Source: Leisingera daeponensis DSM 23529 (lineage in GTDB: Bacteria > Pseudomonadota > Alphaproteobacteria > Rhodobacterales > Rhodobacteraceae). Taken from it: 64,000 bases of DNA. A program made the translations under genes and the position numbers. The notes under the pieces are model-generated. The model saw nothing but the letters and a program-made list of their open reading frames with translations, made no database searches and had not been told where the DNA came from. Shown piece by piece: positions 53,189-62,510 of the stretch (its first letter is position 1; every line of letters starts with the position of its first letter). Location: contig NZ_KI421500.1 of the NCBI RefSeq assembly GCF_000473145.1, positions 620,225-684,224 of the forward strand, in the 5' to 3' direction.

Positions 53189-54799
53189 TCAGGGGAGGTC
53201 CGGACCGGACCTGGCGCCGGAGACCGGCACCCCTGCAACAGTGCCGCGAGCGGCCAGGGCGCGCAGATCTTCGGCGCAGGCGGCGATTGCGGCCACCGTT
53301 TGCGGCGGCAGGCTGCGGACAGCGGCCAGATGGGACAGAACACCGGGGTGGGGCAGGACAGTGGCAGGGGCGTCTGCCGTCGTTTCCAGCTCTGCCGCCG
53401 GGCTGTCTTGCGGCTGGTCCTGTTCAGCAGCCGCGTCTGCGTCAGGGTCAAAGCCGGAGGCAAATTCCAGCGCATCCACCCGACGGGCGGCCTCGTCCAG
53501 ATCATGCGGCGGGAAGGCGGCGGCAGGATCGGCCGCGGCGCCTGCGTCATCCGCGCCGGGGTCTGCCTCCATGGCGGCGGCAAACGGCTCTGCGCCGCTG
53601 CCAAAGTCCAGCGGCTCTTCCGGCTGAACGCCCGCCGCGGCAGCCAGGGTGTCCTCGGACAGGTCCGGTTCGGGTGATTGGACTGCCAGCGGATCAGCCG
53701 CTGCAGGGCTGGCGGCGTCTTCCGCCGGTTCCCGTCCGAAAGCCTGCTCCGGCAAATCGGCTGTGTCCGGCCCGAGTGTTTCCGCAGCGGACGTATCCTC
53801 CAGCACGGGCGGCGGCGCTGCGGTCAAGGGGGCCTCTTCCGGCAGCGTCTCAGCGGGTCCGGTTTCAGCCGGTGAGCCAGGGAGGTCCAGCGTGTCGGGC
53901 TGTGTCTCGCCGGCGGCGGGCGGAGCCGCTGCCGGCTCAGCTCCCAAGTCCCAGCCAGTGGCTTCATCGCCGTCTTGCGGGTCTTGAATTTCTTCTGGCG
54001 CGGGGGCGAGCGGGGCGGTGTCTGCGGGGGCATCCGCTGCTGCTGTGCTCTCTTTAGCCGGGGTCTCAGCGGCGTCCTCGCTCCAGGGGGAAGCGGTGTC
54101 CGGTTCCACTGCAGCGGCATGGGAAGCCCCGGCGGCGTCTGCCGGTGCGGGCGCGGTGCCATCGGCGGCGGGGTCTTGCGCCGCAAGCGGAGATGCGGCG
54201 GAGAGGCCGGGGTCTGATTCTGCGGCGGGCGGGTCCAGATCCATCAGCATCTGCGGCTCTGGCTCAGCGGCGTCTGCGGGGGCGTCCGCAGGTTCCGGGA
54301 TATCCGCCGGGGCAGCAGGGCTTACAGCCGCGGGGGCGCCTGCGGGGTCCTGCAGGATGTCGTCTGCCGCGGCGTCCTGTTGCGGGAAGCCGACGACATT
54401 GCTGGCTTCGGAACCCGTATCCTCCTCTGCCGCGTGCTCATGGCTCAGCTCCAGCGAGCTTTGCCAGTCATCGCCAAACTTGTCCGCCGGCGGCAGCGGC
54501 GCGGAGCGTTCTGGGGCTGCGCCGTCGACCGGGTGCGAGAACTCCGCCACGTGGGCGGGGCCATGCTCGCGCAGCAGCGCCTGAACGTCCTTGATCGACA
54601 TCCCGTCGTCATGCAGCAGTTTCTTGATGCCGCCCAGAAGCCGCATATCCGCAGGCCGGTAGTACCGGCGCCCGCCGGCCCGCTTGACAGGTTTGACCTG
54701 CGTGAACTTGCTCTCCCAGAAGCGCAGAACATGCGCCTGCACGCCCAGCCAGTCCGCAACTTCGCTGATGGTGCGGAAGGCATCCGGTGATTTTGACAT
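53189..54799 (-). CDS. MerR-family regulator with long Ala/Pro/Asp-rich extension
   Basis: Predicted 536-residue protein. The first 80 residues are a MerR-type winged HTH ([20 protein letters not shown], then [20 protein letters not shown]). Residues about 95-470 are low-complexity sequence dominated by A, P, D and E, strongly acidic and surely disordered. A short C-terminal segment ([20 protein letters not shown] then [11 protein letters not shown]) looks folded and helical. MerR regulators beside ihfA are common in Rhodobacteraceae, normally shorter. No metal-binding cysteines are seen at the usual positions, so a metal-sensing role is not suggested. Confidence 0.85.
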   Translation of the reverse strand: MSKSPDAFRTISEVADWLGVQAHVLRFWESKFTQVKPVKRAGGRRYYRPADMRLLGGIKKLLHDDGMSIKDVQALLREHGPAHVAEFSHPVDGAAPERSAPLPPADKFGDDWQSSLELSHEHAAEEDTGSEASNVVGFPQQDAAADDILQDPAGAPAAVSPAAPADIPEPADAPADAAEPEPQMLMDLDPPAAESDPGLSAASPLAAQDPAADGTAPAPADAAGASHAAAVEPDTASPWSEDAAETPAKESTAAADAPADTAPLAPAPEEIQDPQDGDEATGWDLGAEPAAAPPAAGETQPDTLDLPGSPAETGPAETLPEEAPLTAAPPPVLEDTSAAETLGPDTADLPEQAFGREPAEDAASPAAADPLAVQSPEPDLSEDTLAAAAGVQPEEPLDFGSGAEPFAAAMEADPGADDAGAAADPAAAFPPHDLDEAARRVDALEFASGFDPDADAAAEQDQPQDSPAAELETTADAPATVLPHPGVLSHLAAVRSLPPQTVAAIAACAEDLRALAARGTVAGVPVSGARSGPDLP

Positions 54800-54815
54800 G
54801 GCTCAATTGGTCCCG

Positions 54816-55118
54816 TTAGTTACGGTTGCCGTCTGCCACGCGGTCTTTCATCAGGTGGGAAGGCCGGAAGGTCAGCACGCGGCGCGGCTGAATCGGCACC
54901 TCTTCGCCGGTCTTCGGGTTCCGCCCGACCCGGGCAGATTTATCCCTTACGCTGAATGTCCCGAACGAGGAGATCTTCACCTGTTCACCGCGCACCAGGG
55001 CGTCCGACATATGCTGCAGCATGCTTTCCACGAGCTGCGCGCTTTCATTGCGCGACAGGCCGACTTCCCGGAAAACAGCTTCACTCAAATCCATTCGTGT
55101 CAGTGTTTTTTCGCCCAT
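54816..55118 (-). CDS. ihfA: Integration host factor alpha subunit
   Basis: Predicted 100-residue HU/IHF-fold DNA-bending protein. [20 protein letters not shown], then the beta-arm region with [20 protein letters not shown] including the intercalating proline, match IhfA. GGGGATT precedes ATG 55118. It sits 17 bases from merR and 100 bases from fabH on the same strand; ihfB is not in the window. Confidence 0.94.
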   Translation of the reverse strand: MGEKTLTRMDLSEAVFREVGLSRNESAQLVESMLQHMSDALVRGEQVKISSFGTFSVRDKSARVGRNPKTGEEVPIQPRRVLTFRPSHLMKDRVADGNRN

Positions 55119-55219
55119 ACCAATCCCCGTTGTTTGCCAAAGCATAGGGTGCAGGGAAATTCCCTGTCAATATCAATGAATTGCGCGGGGTGTTTCGGGC
55201 GGGAATCCGGCTGGAAGAG

Positions 55220-56194
55220 TTACCAGCGCAGCACAACGGCGCCCCAGGCCAGACCGCCGCCGATGGCTTCGGTCACAATCAGGTCGCCTTCTTTGATCTG
55301 GCCGCGCTCTTTGCCGACAGACAGGGCAAGCGGAATGGAGGCCGCGGAGGTATTTCCGTGATCCTGCACGGTTACCACCACATTGTCCATGCTCAGTCCC
55401 ATTTTCTTGGCGGTGCCCTGAATGATGCGGATATTGGCCTGATGCGGCACGATCCAGTCCACATCGGCCGCCGACAGCCCGGCGCGGTCCAGCGCGGTGT
55501 TCGCGGTAGAGGCGAGTTTTTCCACCGCGTGGCGGAATACCTGGTTGCCCTGCATCCGCAGATGGCCGGTCGACTGGGTCGAGGATACGCCGCCGTCGAC
55601 ATACAGCAGATCCTTGTAGCGGCCGTCGGAATTGAGATCGGTCGCCAGAATGCCGCGGTCCTTGTTGGTGCCCGCCAGCTCCTGGCCCTCCAGCAGCAGC
55701 GCGCCGGCGCCGTCGCCGAACAGCACGCAGGTGGAACGGTCGGTCCAGTCCATGATCCGGCTGAAGGTCTCGGCGCCGATCACCAGCACCCGGCTGGCCT
55801 GGCCCGAGGCGATCAGCGCATTGGCGTTGCTGAGCGCATAGACAAAACCCGCGCAGACCGCTTGGACGTCAAAGGCAAAGCCCTTGGTCATGCCCAGCTT
55901 GGACTGCACCATGGTCGCGGCAGAGGGGAAGGTGAGGTCGGCGGTGGAGGTTGCAACGACGATCGCATCCACATCGTCAGCCGTCAGGCCCGCATCCGCC
56001 AAAGCGCGCTCTGCGGCCTTGGCAGCCATATCCGATGTGGTTTCTCCCTCAGCGGCGAAATGGCGGCGTTCGATGCCAGACCGGGTGCGGATCCATTCGT
56101 CCGTGGTGTCCAGCGAGGCTTCGAATTCCGCGTTCTCAACCACCCGTTCAGGGAGATAGTGGCCTATGCCAACAACTACCGCGCGTCGCGTCAT
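55220..56194 (-). CDS. fabH: 3-oxoacyl-ACP synthase III
   Basis: Predicted 324-residue condensing enzyme that starts fatty acid synthesis from acetyl-CoA and malonyl-ACP. The Cys-His-Asn triad is visible: C114 in FDVQAVCAGFVYA, His in WIVPHQANIRII and Asn in QDHGNTSAASIPLAL. ATG 56194 is 17 bases after the plsX stop; the frame is open to 56284 inside plsX. It belongs to the yceD-rpmF-plsX-fabH unit linking ribosome and lipid synthesis genes. Confidence 0.96.
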   Translation of the reverse strand: MTRRAVVVGIGHYLPERVVENAEFEASLDTTDEWIRTRSGIERRHFAAEGETTSDMAAKAAERALADAGLTADDVDAIVVATSTADLTFPSAATMVQSKLGMTKGFAFDVQAVCAGFVYALSNANALIASGQASRVLVIGAETFSRIMDWTDRSTCVLFGDGAGALLLEGQELAGTNKDRGILATDLNSDGRYKDLLYVDGGVSSTQSTGHLRMQGNQVFRHAVEKLASTANTALDRAGLSAADVDWIVPHQANIRIIQGTAKKMGLSMDNVVVTVQDHGNTSAASIPLALSVGKERGQIKEGDLIVTEAIGGGLAWGAVVLRW

Positions 56195-56210
56195 CCGGTG
56201 CCTGCCTATT

Positions 56211-57323
56211 TCAGTCTTTTTCGGTGGCCGCCCGCGGGGTGCGGGAAGCATTATTATCTTGGGTATGCGCGCCTGCAGATGCAACCCGCGCGGCCAGTTT
56301 TTCAGCGAATCCGTGCTGCGCCAGGCGGAACGCGAGCTTCACTGCGGCCGATACGCCGGTGGCGTCCGCGCCGCCGTGGGATTTCACCACGGTGCCGTTC
56401 AGGCCCAGGAATACTCCGCCATTGACGCGGCGCGGGTCCATCCGCTTGGACAGCCGCTTGAGCGAGGTCATCGCCAAGAGCGCCGCAATCTTGGACAGGA
56501 AGGAGTACTGGAACGCCTCGCGCAGCGCGGTGCGCATCACCCGCGCGGTGCCTTCGCCGGTCTTGATCGCCACATTGCCGGTGAAGCCGTCGGTGACAAT
56601 CACATCCACCGCATTGCCGGGAATGTCGCTGCCCTCGACAAAGCCCACGAATTCGTAACTTGCCTGCGCCGCATTGTCCGCAATCAGCCCGAAGGCCTCT
56701 TTCAGCTCGGCGCGGCCCTTGTGTTCTTCGGTGCCCACGTTCAGCAGCCCCACCCGCGGGCAGGCGATGTCCATGGAGTTGCGCACGTAAGAGGTGCCCA
56801 TCAGCGCGTATTGCAGCAGGTCCTCGGCATCCGCCTTCACGTCGGCGCCGACATCCAGCATGACGTTGAACCCCTGCGGATTCAGCGACGGCCACAGGAT
56901 AGCGATGGCCGGACGGTTGATGCCCGGCAGCTTGCGCAAACGCAGCATGCTGAGCGCCATCAGCGCGCCGGTGTTGCCGCAGGAAACAGCGCCCGCCGCC
57001 TCGCCGGTCTTGACCGCCTCCAGCGCGGACCACATCGAGGTGCCCTTGCCGTTGCGCATCACCTGCGAAGGTTTGTCCTCCATCGTCACCACGTCGCGGG
57101 CATCGCGAATCTCGACGCGGCCCTTAAGGGCGCGCTTTCTGGCGACAAGAGGCTGCAGCTGCTCGGCGGGGCCGTGCAGGATGAACCCGATATCCGGGTT
57201 TTTCTGTGCCGACATGTCAATGCCGGCCACCACAACAGCAGGGCCGGCGTCTCCGCCCATGGCGTCAACAGAAATGATGATGCGGCCGGCTTCTGCCTGA
57301 TTTTTCGCGGGTTTACCCGTCAT
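56211..57323 (-). CDS. plsX: Phosphate acyltransferase PlsX
   Basis: Predicted 370-residue enzyme making acyl-phosphate from acyl-ACP for phosphatidic acid synthesis by PlsY. IIISVDAMGGDAGPAVVVAG at the N-terminus, SCGNTGALMALSMLRLRKL, LNVGTEEHKGRAELKEAF and VTDGFTGNVAIKTGEG are family signatures. The C-terminal 20 residues are extra and polar. Spacing to rpmF upstream is 37 bases. Confidence 0.96.
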   Translation of the reverse strand: MTGKPAKNQAEAGRIIISVDAMGGDAGPAVVVAGIDMSAQKNPDIGFILHGPAEQLQPLVARKRALKGRVEIRDARDVVTMEDKPSQVMRNGKGTSMWSALEAVKTGEAAGAVSCGNTGALMALSMLRLRKLPGINRPAIAILWPSLNPQGFNVMLDVGADVKADAEDLLQYALMGTSYVRNSMDIACPRVGLLNVGTEEHKGRAELKEAFGLIADNAAQASYEFVGFVEGSDIPGNAVDVIVTDGFTGNVAIKTGEGTARVMRTALREAFQYSFLSKIAALLAMTSLKRLSKRMDPRRVNGGVFLGLNGTVVKSHGGADATGVSAAVKLAFRLAQHGFAEKLAARVASAGAHTQDNNASRTPRAATEKD

Positions 57324-57360
57324 GCGAAAGCCTGCCTGGCATCAGGATCCGGTACGTGGC

Positions 57361-57567
57361 TTACGCCGCGTCCTCGTCGATCTCGATTTCGTCAGCTGCC
57401 GCGACGATTTCCTTGTCGTCGTAATGGCCGCAGGACGGGCACACGTGGTGCGGGCGCTTCAGCTCGCCGCAGTTGCCGCATTCGTTCGGGTTCGCAGCAA
57501 CCAGTGCATCGTGCGCGCGGCGGTTGTTGCGGCGCGATTTGGATACTTTGTTCTGTTGGACGGCCAT
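57361..57567 (-). CDS. rpmF: 50S ribosomal protein bL32
   Basis: Predicted 68-residue ribosomal protein. The conserved start [19 protein letters not shown] and four cysteines in [18 protein letters not shown] (a zinc ribbon) are intact. The acidic C-terminal tail ([16 protein letters not shown]) is an alphaproteobacterial feature. It is 225 bases from yceD, a gap in which I see no further gene. Confidence 0.97.
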   Translation of the reverse strand: MAVQQNKVSKSRRNNRRAHDALVAANPNECGNCGELKRPHHVCPSCGHYDDKEIVAAADEIEIDEDAA

Positions 57568-57792
57568 GTCTCAACCTTTGTCTGTTTGGGCCTTGGGACC
57601 ATCCCCGCGGCGCGATTGCATTCGTGTTCGATCGGTGTGACGTGCGTTTAGGCGGCTGCCCTAGCATTGTCCAACCAAAAATTCCGATGAGCGCGCGAAA
57701 ATACTGCGAATCTCCGGCGGCGCAAGGTGTTTTTTAGGGCAGCGCCGCGCCCGGCGCCAGAAACAATTTCCGCATGTGCGAAAAAACTGCCT

Positions 57793-58329
57793 CTAGTCCT
57801 CATCTTTCAGCTGCCCGCGCAGGGCGGCAAGCCCGGCAAAGGGTTTGGTGTCCTCGTCCCGCATCGGCGCCACGCCGTTTTCGGCATAGACAGCCTCGCC
57901 CAGTTCGGCGCCGTCCTTGCGCGGGTAGGGCGGGATGTGCAGCGCCAGCGCCTCGGCCATCACCTGGCCCGGATCGATATGGCTGCCCAGCGGCTCGACG
58001 CTGTCGTCATCGGGCATTTCCACCTCGGCGCCTTCCGGCGTTTCGTACCGGGCAGTATAGGTGAGGGCCACCTTTTCCTCGATCCTTGTGGTCACCGGTT
58101 CCAGCGTGACCACGCAGTCCTGCACCACGGTCGCGCCCAGGGCGCCGGTCAGCTGCCAGTCGCGCTTGCCCAGGGCCTTGATCTCGCCGGTGAAGCGGAC
58201 CTTGCGCAGGGCATTCACCCCAAGCTCTGCGGCCAGGGCGGCCAGCTCCTCCTTGCCTGGGATGATTTCAAAGGCGGTCGGGGTGTTCTGCGGCAGGTCC
58301 GCCACCCGCAAAGCGGTGCTCTCAGACAT
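57793..58329 (-). CDS. yceD: YceD/DUF177 protein
   Basis: Predicted 178-residue protein of the DUF177 family, widely found before rpmF and implicated in 23S rRNA accumulation in plants and bacteria. KVRFTGEIKALGKRDWQLTG and ATVVQDCVVTLEPVTTRIEE (with the conserved cysteine) mark the family. It is divergent from bamE with a 99-base shared promoter region. Confidence 0.9.
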   Translation of the reverse strand: MSESTALRVADLPQNTPTAFEIIPGKEELAALAAELGVNALRKVRFTGEIKALGKRDWQLTGALGATVVQDCVVTLEPVTTRIEEKVALTYTARYETPEGAEVEMPDDDSVEPLGSHIDPGQVMAEALALHIPPYPRKDGAELGEAVYAENGVAPMRDEDTKPFAGLAALRGQLKDED

Positions 58330-58428
58330 GTTGGGGACTTTCGTTTCTTGAACCGGAAGCGGTCATTAGGTAATCGGGTTGAAAGACGTATTCAAGCCGC
58401 ACAGTGCGGCGAGGCTCGGGGGGCCCTC

Positions 58429-58902
58429 ATGTTTCCAAAGGCGTTTCATTACAAGTCCGTTCTGCGCGGCGCGGTATTTGCGGCGGCCGGGCTGGCGCTG
58501 GCGGCCTGCGCGTCGGTCTACCGCAAGCATGGCTACGTGCCCACACCCAGCCAGCTGGCCGAGGTTGTGCCCGGGGTCGATACCAGGGATTCGGTGGCCG
58601 AAACCATCGGTGTGCCGTCCTCGACCGGGGTGCTGAACGAAAGCGGCTACTATTATGTCGCGACCCGCTTCCGCCACTATGGCGCTTCGGCGCCGAAACC
58701 TGTGGCGCGGGACCTGGTGGCGATCAGCTTTGACGCGCAGGGCGTGGTAGAGGGCATCCGCCGCTACAGCCTGGAAGACGGCAGGGTGGTGCCGCTGGAG
58801 CGCCGGGTGACCAGTTCCGGGGTGGAAGACAGCACCTTCCTGCGCCAGCTTCTGGGCAACCTGGGCAACTTCGGTCCCGGCCAGCTTCTGAACACAGAAT
58901 AA
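58429..58902 (+). CDS. bamE: Outer membrane protein assembly factor BamE
   Basis: Predicted 157-residue outer-membrane lipoprotein of the BAM complex. The signal peptide ends in a lipobox, ALAAC (Cys at about residue 27). The SmpA/OmlA domain contains HGYVPTPSQLAEVVPGVDTR, VAETIGVPSSTGVLNESGYY and YVATRF, close to the YVP-x-G-x-x-V-G-x-P pattern of BamE. The extra glycine/asparagine-rich tail after residue 135 is longer than in E. coli. GAGGCTCGGGGGG precedes the ATG. Confidence 0.88.
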   Translation: MFPKAFHYKSVLRGAVFAAAGLALAACASVYRKHGYVPTPSQLAEVVPGVDTRDSVAETIGVPSSTGVLNESGYYYVATRFRHYGASAPKPVARDLVAISFDAQGVVEGIRRYSLEDGRVVPLERRVTSSGVEDSTFLRQLLGNLGNFGPGQLLNTE

Positions 58903-58982
58903 CCCGGGCTTACGGCTGTGCTGCCGCGTTTGCGCCAGGACATGCGCGCCGCACCAGCGCGGGCCTGCAGCAGGGGACAGCC

Positions 58983-59723
58983 ATGGCAGAGCCGGATCTA
59001 TTGCTGAGCAGAGGCCGCTACCGCGCCCGGCTGGCCGCCGGGTCGGAGGATATCGCCGCGGCGCAGGCCCTGCGGACACTGTGCTTTCGCACCGCCGGCA
59101 CGGATAGCGACGCCTTTGACGGCCTCTGCGCGCATGTGCTGGTCGAGCAGGCAGGCTCCGGGGTGCTGGTGTGCTGTTTCCGGCTGCTGGTGCTGGAGGG
59201 CGGCAGCAGCCTGCGGAACAGCTACTCCGCGCAATTCTACGATCTGTCGCGGCTTGAGAGATTTGAGGGGAAGCTGGCAGAGCTGGGCCGGTTCTGTATG
59301 CATCCAGACTGGCATGATCCCGACATCCTGCGCATTGCCTGGGGAGCGTTGGCCGGGTTGATCGAGGCGCAGGACGTTAAGCTGCTGTTCGGCTGCACTT
59401 CCTTCGCGGGAACCTCTGCCGTGCCGTATCTGGATACATTTGCGCTGCTCCGGCAGCGGCACCTGGCGCCGGCGCAGTGGCCGGTGCTGGAAAAGGCGCC
59501 GGAGGTGGTCCGCTTTGCGGCAGAGCTGCAAGAGGCGCCCGATATGAAGCTTGCGGTGCAAGCGATGCCGCCGCTGCTGCGGACCTATCTGGCGATGGGC
59601 GGCTGGGTCAGCGATCATGCGGTGGTGGACCGGCAGATGAACACGCTGCATGTGTTCACCGGGCTGGAGACCGGCGCGATCCCGGAGGCCCGCAAACGGC
59701 TGTTGCGGGCGGTGGCCGGGTGA
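58983..59723 (+). CDS. olsB: Ornithine-acyl-ACP N-acyltransferase-like (OlsB family)
   Basis: Predicted 246-residue GNAT-fold acyltransferase of the hemolysin-like group. Characteristic segments are LRTLCFRTAGTDSDAFDGLC, then LVCCFRLLVLE, LAELGRFCMHPDW and LFGCTSFAGT. OlsB makes lyso-ornithine lipid from ornithine and a 3-hydroxyacyl-ACP; ornithine lipids are common in roseobacters. No olsA is adjacent, so orthology rests on motifs only. AGGGG precedes the ATG. Confidence 0.78.
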   Translation: MAEPDLLLSRGRYRARLAAGSEDIAAAQALRTLCFRTAGTDSDAFDGLCAHVLVEQAGSGVLVCCFRLLVLEGGSSLRNSYSAQFYDLSRLERFEGKLAELGRFCMHPDWHDPDILRIAWGALAGLIEAQDVKLLFGCTSFAGTSAVPYLDTFALLRQRHLAPAQWPVLEKAPEVVRFAAELQEAPDMKLAVQAMPPLLRTYLAMGGWVSDHAVVDRQMNTLHVFTGLETGAIPEARKRLLRAVAG

Positions 59724-59727
59724 TTTT

Positions 59728-59748
59728 GAGTATTTTCGGAAAGATGAA
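59728..59748 (+). repeat. Recurrent 3'-flank motif, copy 3
   Basis: GAGTATTTTCGGAAAGATGA with a further A begins 5 bases after the olsB stop and matches the elements at 17781 and 25253. Confidence 0.6.
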
Positions 59749-59792
59749 AGCGGAGCGTTGACGCGATTTTGCCGCCGGGGTAGCTGGCTGGC

Positions 59793-61601
59793 ATGGCACG
59801 TATTCCTCTTTTGCAGATGTCCGGCATTTCCCTCAGCTTTGGGGGCGATCCGGTTTTTTCGAACCTCGATCTGGTGGTGCAGCCCGGCGACCGGGTGGCG
59901 CTGGTGGGCCGCAACGGCTCGGGAAAATCCACGCTGATGAAGGTGATGGCGGGGATTGTTGAAGCCGATCAGGGCGACATCGTGGTGCCGCCGGGTAAAT
60001 CCGTCGGCTACATGGAGCAGGACCCGAAGATGGAGGGGTTTGCCACGTTGGGCGATTTTGCCGCCAGTGAGCTGGACCCCGGCGAGATGTACAAGGTGGA
60101 GCGCGCGGGCGAAGGGCTGAAGTTTGATCCGGCCCGGCCGGTGGAAACTGCCTCCGGCGGGGAGCGCCGCCGCGCCGCGCTGGCCAAGCTGATGGCCGAA
60201 GCGCCCGACCTGATGCTGCTGGACGAGCCCACGAACCACCTGGATATCGAGGCGATCACCTGGCTGGAAAATGAACTCAAAGCCACCCGCGCGGCCTTTG
60301 TGCTGATCTCCCACGACCGGGCGTTCCTGCGGGCGCTGACCCGCGCGACCCTTTGGGTGGACCGCGGCGAGGTGCGCCGCCAGGAAAAGGGGTTTGAGGA
60401 TTTCGAGGCCTGGCGCGACAAGGTCTGGGAAGACGAGGACATGCAGCGACACAAGCTGAACCGGCTGATCAAAGCCGAAAGCCGCTGGGCGGTCGAAGGC
60501 ATCTCCGCCCGGCGCAAGCGCAACATGGGCCGGGTGCGGGCGCTGCAGGACCTGAAGGCGGAGCGCGCCGGCCAGATCAAGCGGCAGGGTGCGGCGGAGA
60601 TGGCGCTGGAGGCTGGCCCCAAGTCGGGCCGCAAGGTGATCGAGGCCGAGGGGCTGAGCAAGGCGTTTGGCGGCAAGCAGATCGTGAGGGACTTCTCGCT
60701 GAAGGTGCAGCGCGGCGACCGGGTGGCGTTTGTCGGCCCCAATGGCGCCGGGAAGACCACGCTGTTGAAGATGCTTTTGGGCATGGAACAGCCGGATGCA
60801 GGCTCGGTGCAGCTGGGCACCAATCTGGAAATCGCCCTGTTCGACCAGACCCGCGATCAGCTGGACGGCGATTCGACCCTGTGGGAGAACCTGACCGCCG
60901 ATCCGCTCTTGGGGATTTCCGGCAAGGCGGATCAGGTAATGGTGCGCGGCCAGCCCAAGCACGTTGTGGGCTACCTGAAAGAGTTCCTGTTCGACGAGCG
61001 GCAGGCGCGGGCGCCCGTGCGGTCGCTGTCGGGCGGCGAGAAGGCGCGGCTTTTGCTGGCGCGGCTGATGGCGCGGTCCTCGAACCTGCTGGTCCTGGAC
61101 GAGCCGACCAACGATCTGGATGTGGAGACACTGGATCTGCTGCAGGAGCTTTTGGACAACTACGACGGCACCGTGCTGCTGGTGAGCCACGACCGGGATT
61201 TCCTGGACCGGGTGGCGACCACCACCATCGCGATGGAAGGCGACGGCCGGGCCACGGCCTATGCCGGCGGCTGGAGCGATTACCTCGCGCAGCGCGGCCC
61301 GTTGGAGGCTGCGGAGCGGCCCGAGAAGGTGAAGCCTGCGAAGGCCAAGCCCAAGCAGGAGGCCCAGCCCAAGGACGGCCTGAGCTTCAAGGAGAAGCAC
61401 CGGCTGGAGGCGCTGCCCGGCGAGATCGAGCGGCTGGAGGCGGAGATCGGCAAGCTGCAGGAGCTGATGAGCGATCCGCAGCTGTTCACCCGCGAACCGG
61501 TCAAGTTCAAGAAGGCCACCGAGGCGCTGGTGGAGCGGCAGGAGAAGCTGGCCGCCGCCGAAGAGGAATGGCTGCTGCTGGAGGAAAAAGCCGGGGGCTG
61601 A
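59793..61601 (+). CDS. uup: ABC-F family ATPase, Uup-like
   Basis: Predicted 602-residue cytoplasmic protein with two ABC domains and no membrane part. Walker A motifs are VGRNGSGKSTLMK and VGPNGAGKTTLLK; signatures TASGGERRRAALAKL and LSGGEKARLLLARL; Walker B LMLLDEPTNHLD and LLVLDEPTNDLD. The C-terminal 90 residues form a coiled coil (EALPGEIERLEAEIGKLQEL) as in Uup, which binds DNA and ribosomes and lowers transposon excision. The strong palindrome at 61630 follows the stop. Confidence 0.93.
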   Translation: MARIPLLQMSGISLSFGGDPVFSNLDLVVQPGDRVALVGRNGSGKSTLMKVMAGIVEADQGDIVVPPGKSVGYMEQDPKMEGFATLGDFAASELDPGEMYKVERAGEGLKFDPARPVETASGGERRRAALAKLMAEAPDLMLLDEPTNHLDIEAITWLENELKATRAAFVLISHDRAFLRALTRATLWVDRGEVRRQEKGFEDFEAWRDKVWEDEDMQRHKLNRLIKAESRWAVEGISARRKRNMGRVRALQDLKAERAGQIKRQGAAEMALEAGPKSGRKVIEAEGLSKAFGGKQIVRDFSLKVQRGDRVAFVGPNGAGKTTLLKMLLGMEQPDAGSVQLGTNLEIALFDQTRDQLDGDSTLWENLTADPLLGISGKADQVMVRGQPKHVVGYLKEFLFDERQARAPVRSLSGGEKARLLLARLMARSSNLLVLDEPTNDLDVETLDLLQELLDNYDGTVLLVSHDRDFLDRVATTTIAMEGDGRATAYAGGWSDYLAQRGPLEAAERPEKVKPAKAKPKQEAQPKDGLSFKEKHRLEALPGEIERLEAEIGKLQELMSDPQLFTREPVKFKKATEALVERQEKLAAAEEEWLLLEEKAGG

Positions 61602-61629
61602 GGCCGGTTTTCCGGGTAGGTCAGTGCGG

Positions 61630-61665
61630 TTGACCAAATGTTTCGCGCGCGAAACATTTGGTCAA
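61630..61665. terminator. 36-bp perfect palindrome after uup
   Basis: Two 18-nt arms (TTGACCAAATGTTTCGCG and its exact complement) meet without a spacer. As RNA it would fold into a long hairpin on either strand, lying between the convergent uup and acetyltransferase genes. No U-tract, so a bidirectional terminator or a protein/DNA site are both possible. Confidence 0.65.
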
Positions 61666-61746
61666 AGAGGCTGCCGTAAAAGTTTGGAATTCATAAAGAA
61701 ATGTGAATTTTGGGTAGGGGCTGCGGGCGCTCGGTTCACCGTTTGA

Positions 61747-62301
61747 TTACGGGTGCCGGGGGCGGGCCGGATTGCCGGTGACGGTCTGGCCCGCGGCGAC
61801 GTCCCTGGTCACCACAGCGCCTGCGCCGACGATGGCGCCGTCGCCGATGGTGACGCCGGGCAGAATGATCGCGCCGCCGCCGATCCAGACGTCTGCCCCA
61901 AGGGTGACAGGGTATGCGATTTCCAGGCCTTGCGCCCGCAAGTCTTTGTCCTTGTGGTGCTGCGCGCAGTAGATCTGCACATTCGGCCCCAGCATGGTGC
62001 GGTCGCCGATGGTGACGGGCGCGGTGTCCAGGATGGTACAGCCCGCGTTCATGTAGACATCGTTTCCAAGGGTGATGTTGATGCCATAGGCGCAGTGAAA
62101 CGGCGCCTCGATCAGGCAGTTTTCGCCGTGGGCGGCGAAGAGCGCGGCCAGCGGCGGGCTGAGCCGGGCCGCTGGATCGGGCGGCGCGCTGTTGTGCCGA
62201 TGCACCGCCGCGCGGGCCTGATGCTGCAACACCCCCAGTTCGCTGTCCCGGCAACTGTACCACTCACCGGCCTGCATTTTCTGCCGTTCGGTCTTGCTCA
62301 T
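61747..62301 (-). CDS. Sugar O-acetyltransferase (Maa/NodL/LacA family)
   Basis: Predicted 184-residue left-handed beta-helix acetyltransferase. The N-terminal Mac domain (KTERQKMQAGEWYSCRDSEL) is followed by hexapeptide repeats: GINITLGNDVYMNAGCTILD, VTIGDRTMLGPNVQIYCAQH with the catalytic histidine region, and DVWIGGGAIILPGVTIGDGA. Such enzymes transfer acetyl from acetyl-CoA to maltose, galactosides or Nod factors; the acceptor here is unknown. GGAGG lies upstream of ATG 62301. The gap before it is highly structured. Confidence 0.9.
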   Translation of the reverse strand: MSKTERQKMQAGEWYSCRDSELGVLQHQARAAVHRHNSAPPDPAARLSPPLAALFAAHGENCLIEAPFHCAYGINITLGNDVYMNAGCTILDTAPVTIGDRTMLGPNVQIYCAQHHKDKDLRAQGLEIAYPVTLGADVWIGGGAIILPGVTIGDGAIVGAGAVVTRDVAAGQTVTGNPARPRHP

Positions 62302-62373
62302 TGAGCCTCCTTCCCGGGGAAGAGGACAGTGGCCCCAGCGGTTTGTCAATTGGCGGAGGGCTCCCGCGCCCGC

Positions 62374-62436
62374 AGGTGCCTTGGCTGCGCCAAGGCGCCT
62401 TGTTGCGGCTTTGGGCCGTGCGTTGCTGTGCAACGC
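62374..62436. repeat. Two GC-rich hairpins upstream of the acetyltransferase
   Basis: AGGTGCCTTGGC-TGC-GCCAAGGCGCCT (62374-62400, one G-U) and GCGTTGC-TGT-GCAACGC (62420-62436). Both have 3-nt loops like the inner hairpins of the neighbouring element at 62511. Confidence 0.6.
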
Positions 62437-62510
62437 CTAAGGTTTCTGCTGAGAAGCGCTTGAGGAGCAAGTGTGCCCCTCAAGACGCAATATCGAGTGT
62501 GTTTGCCGGT

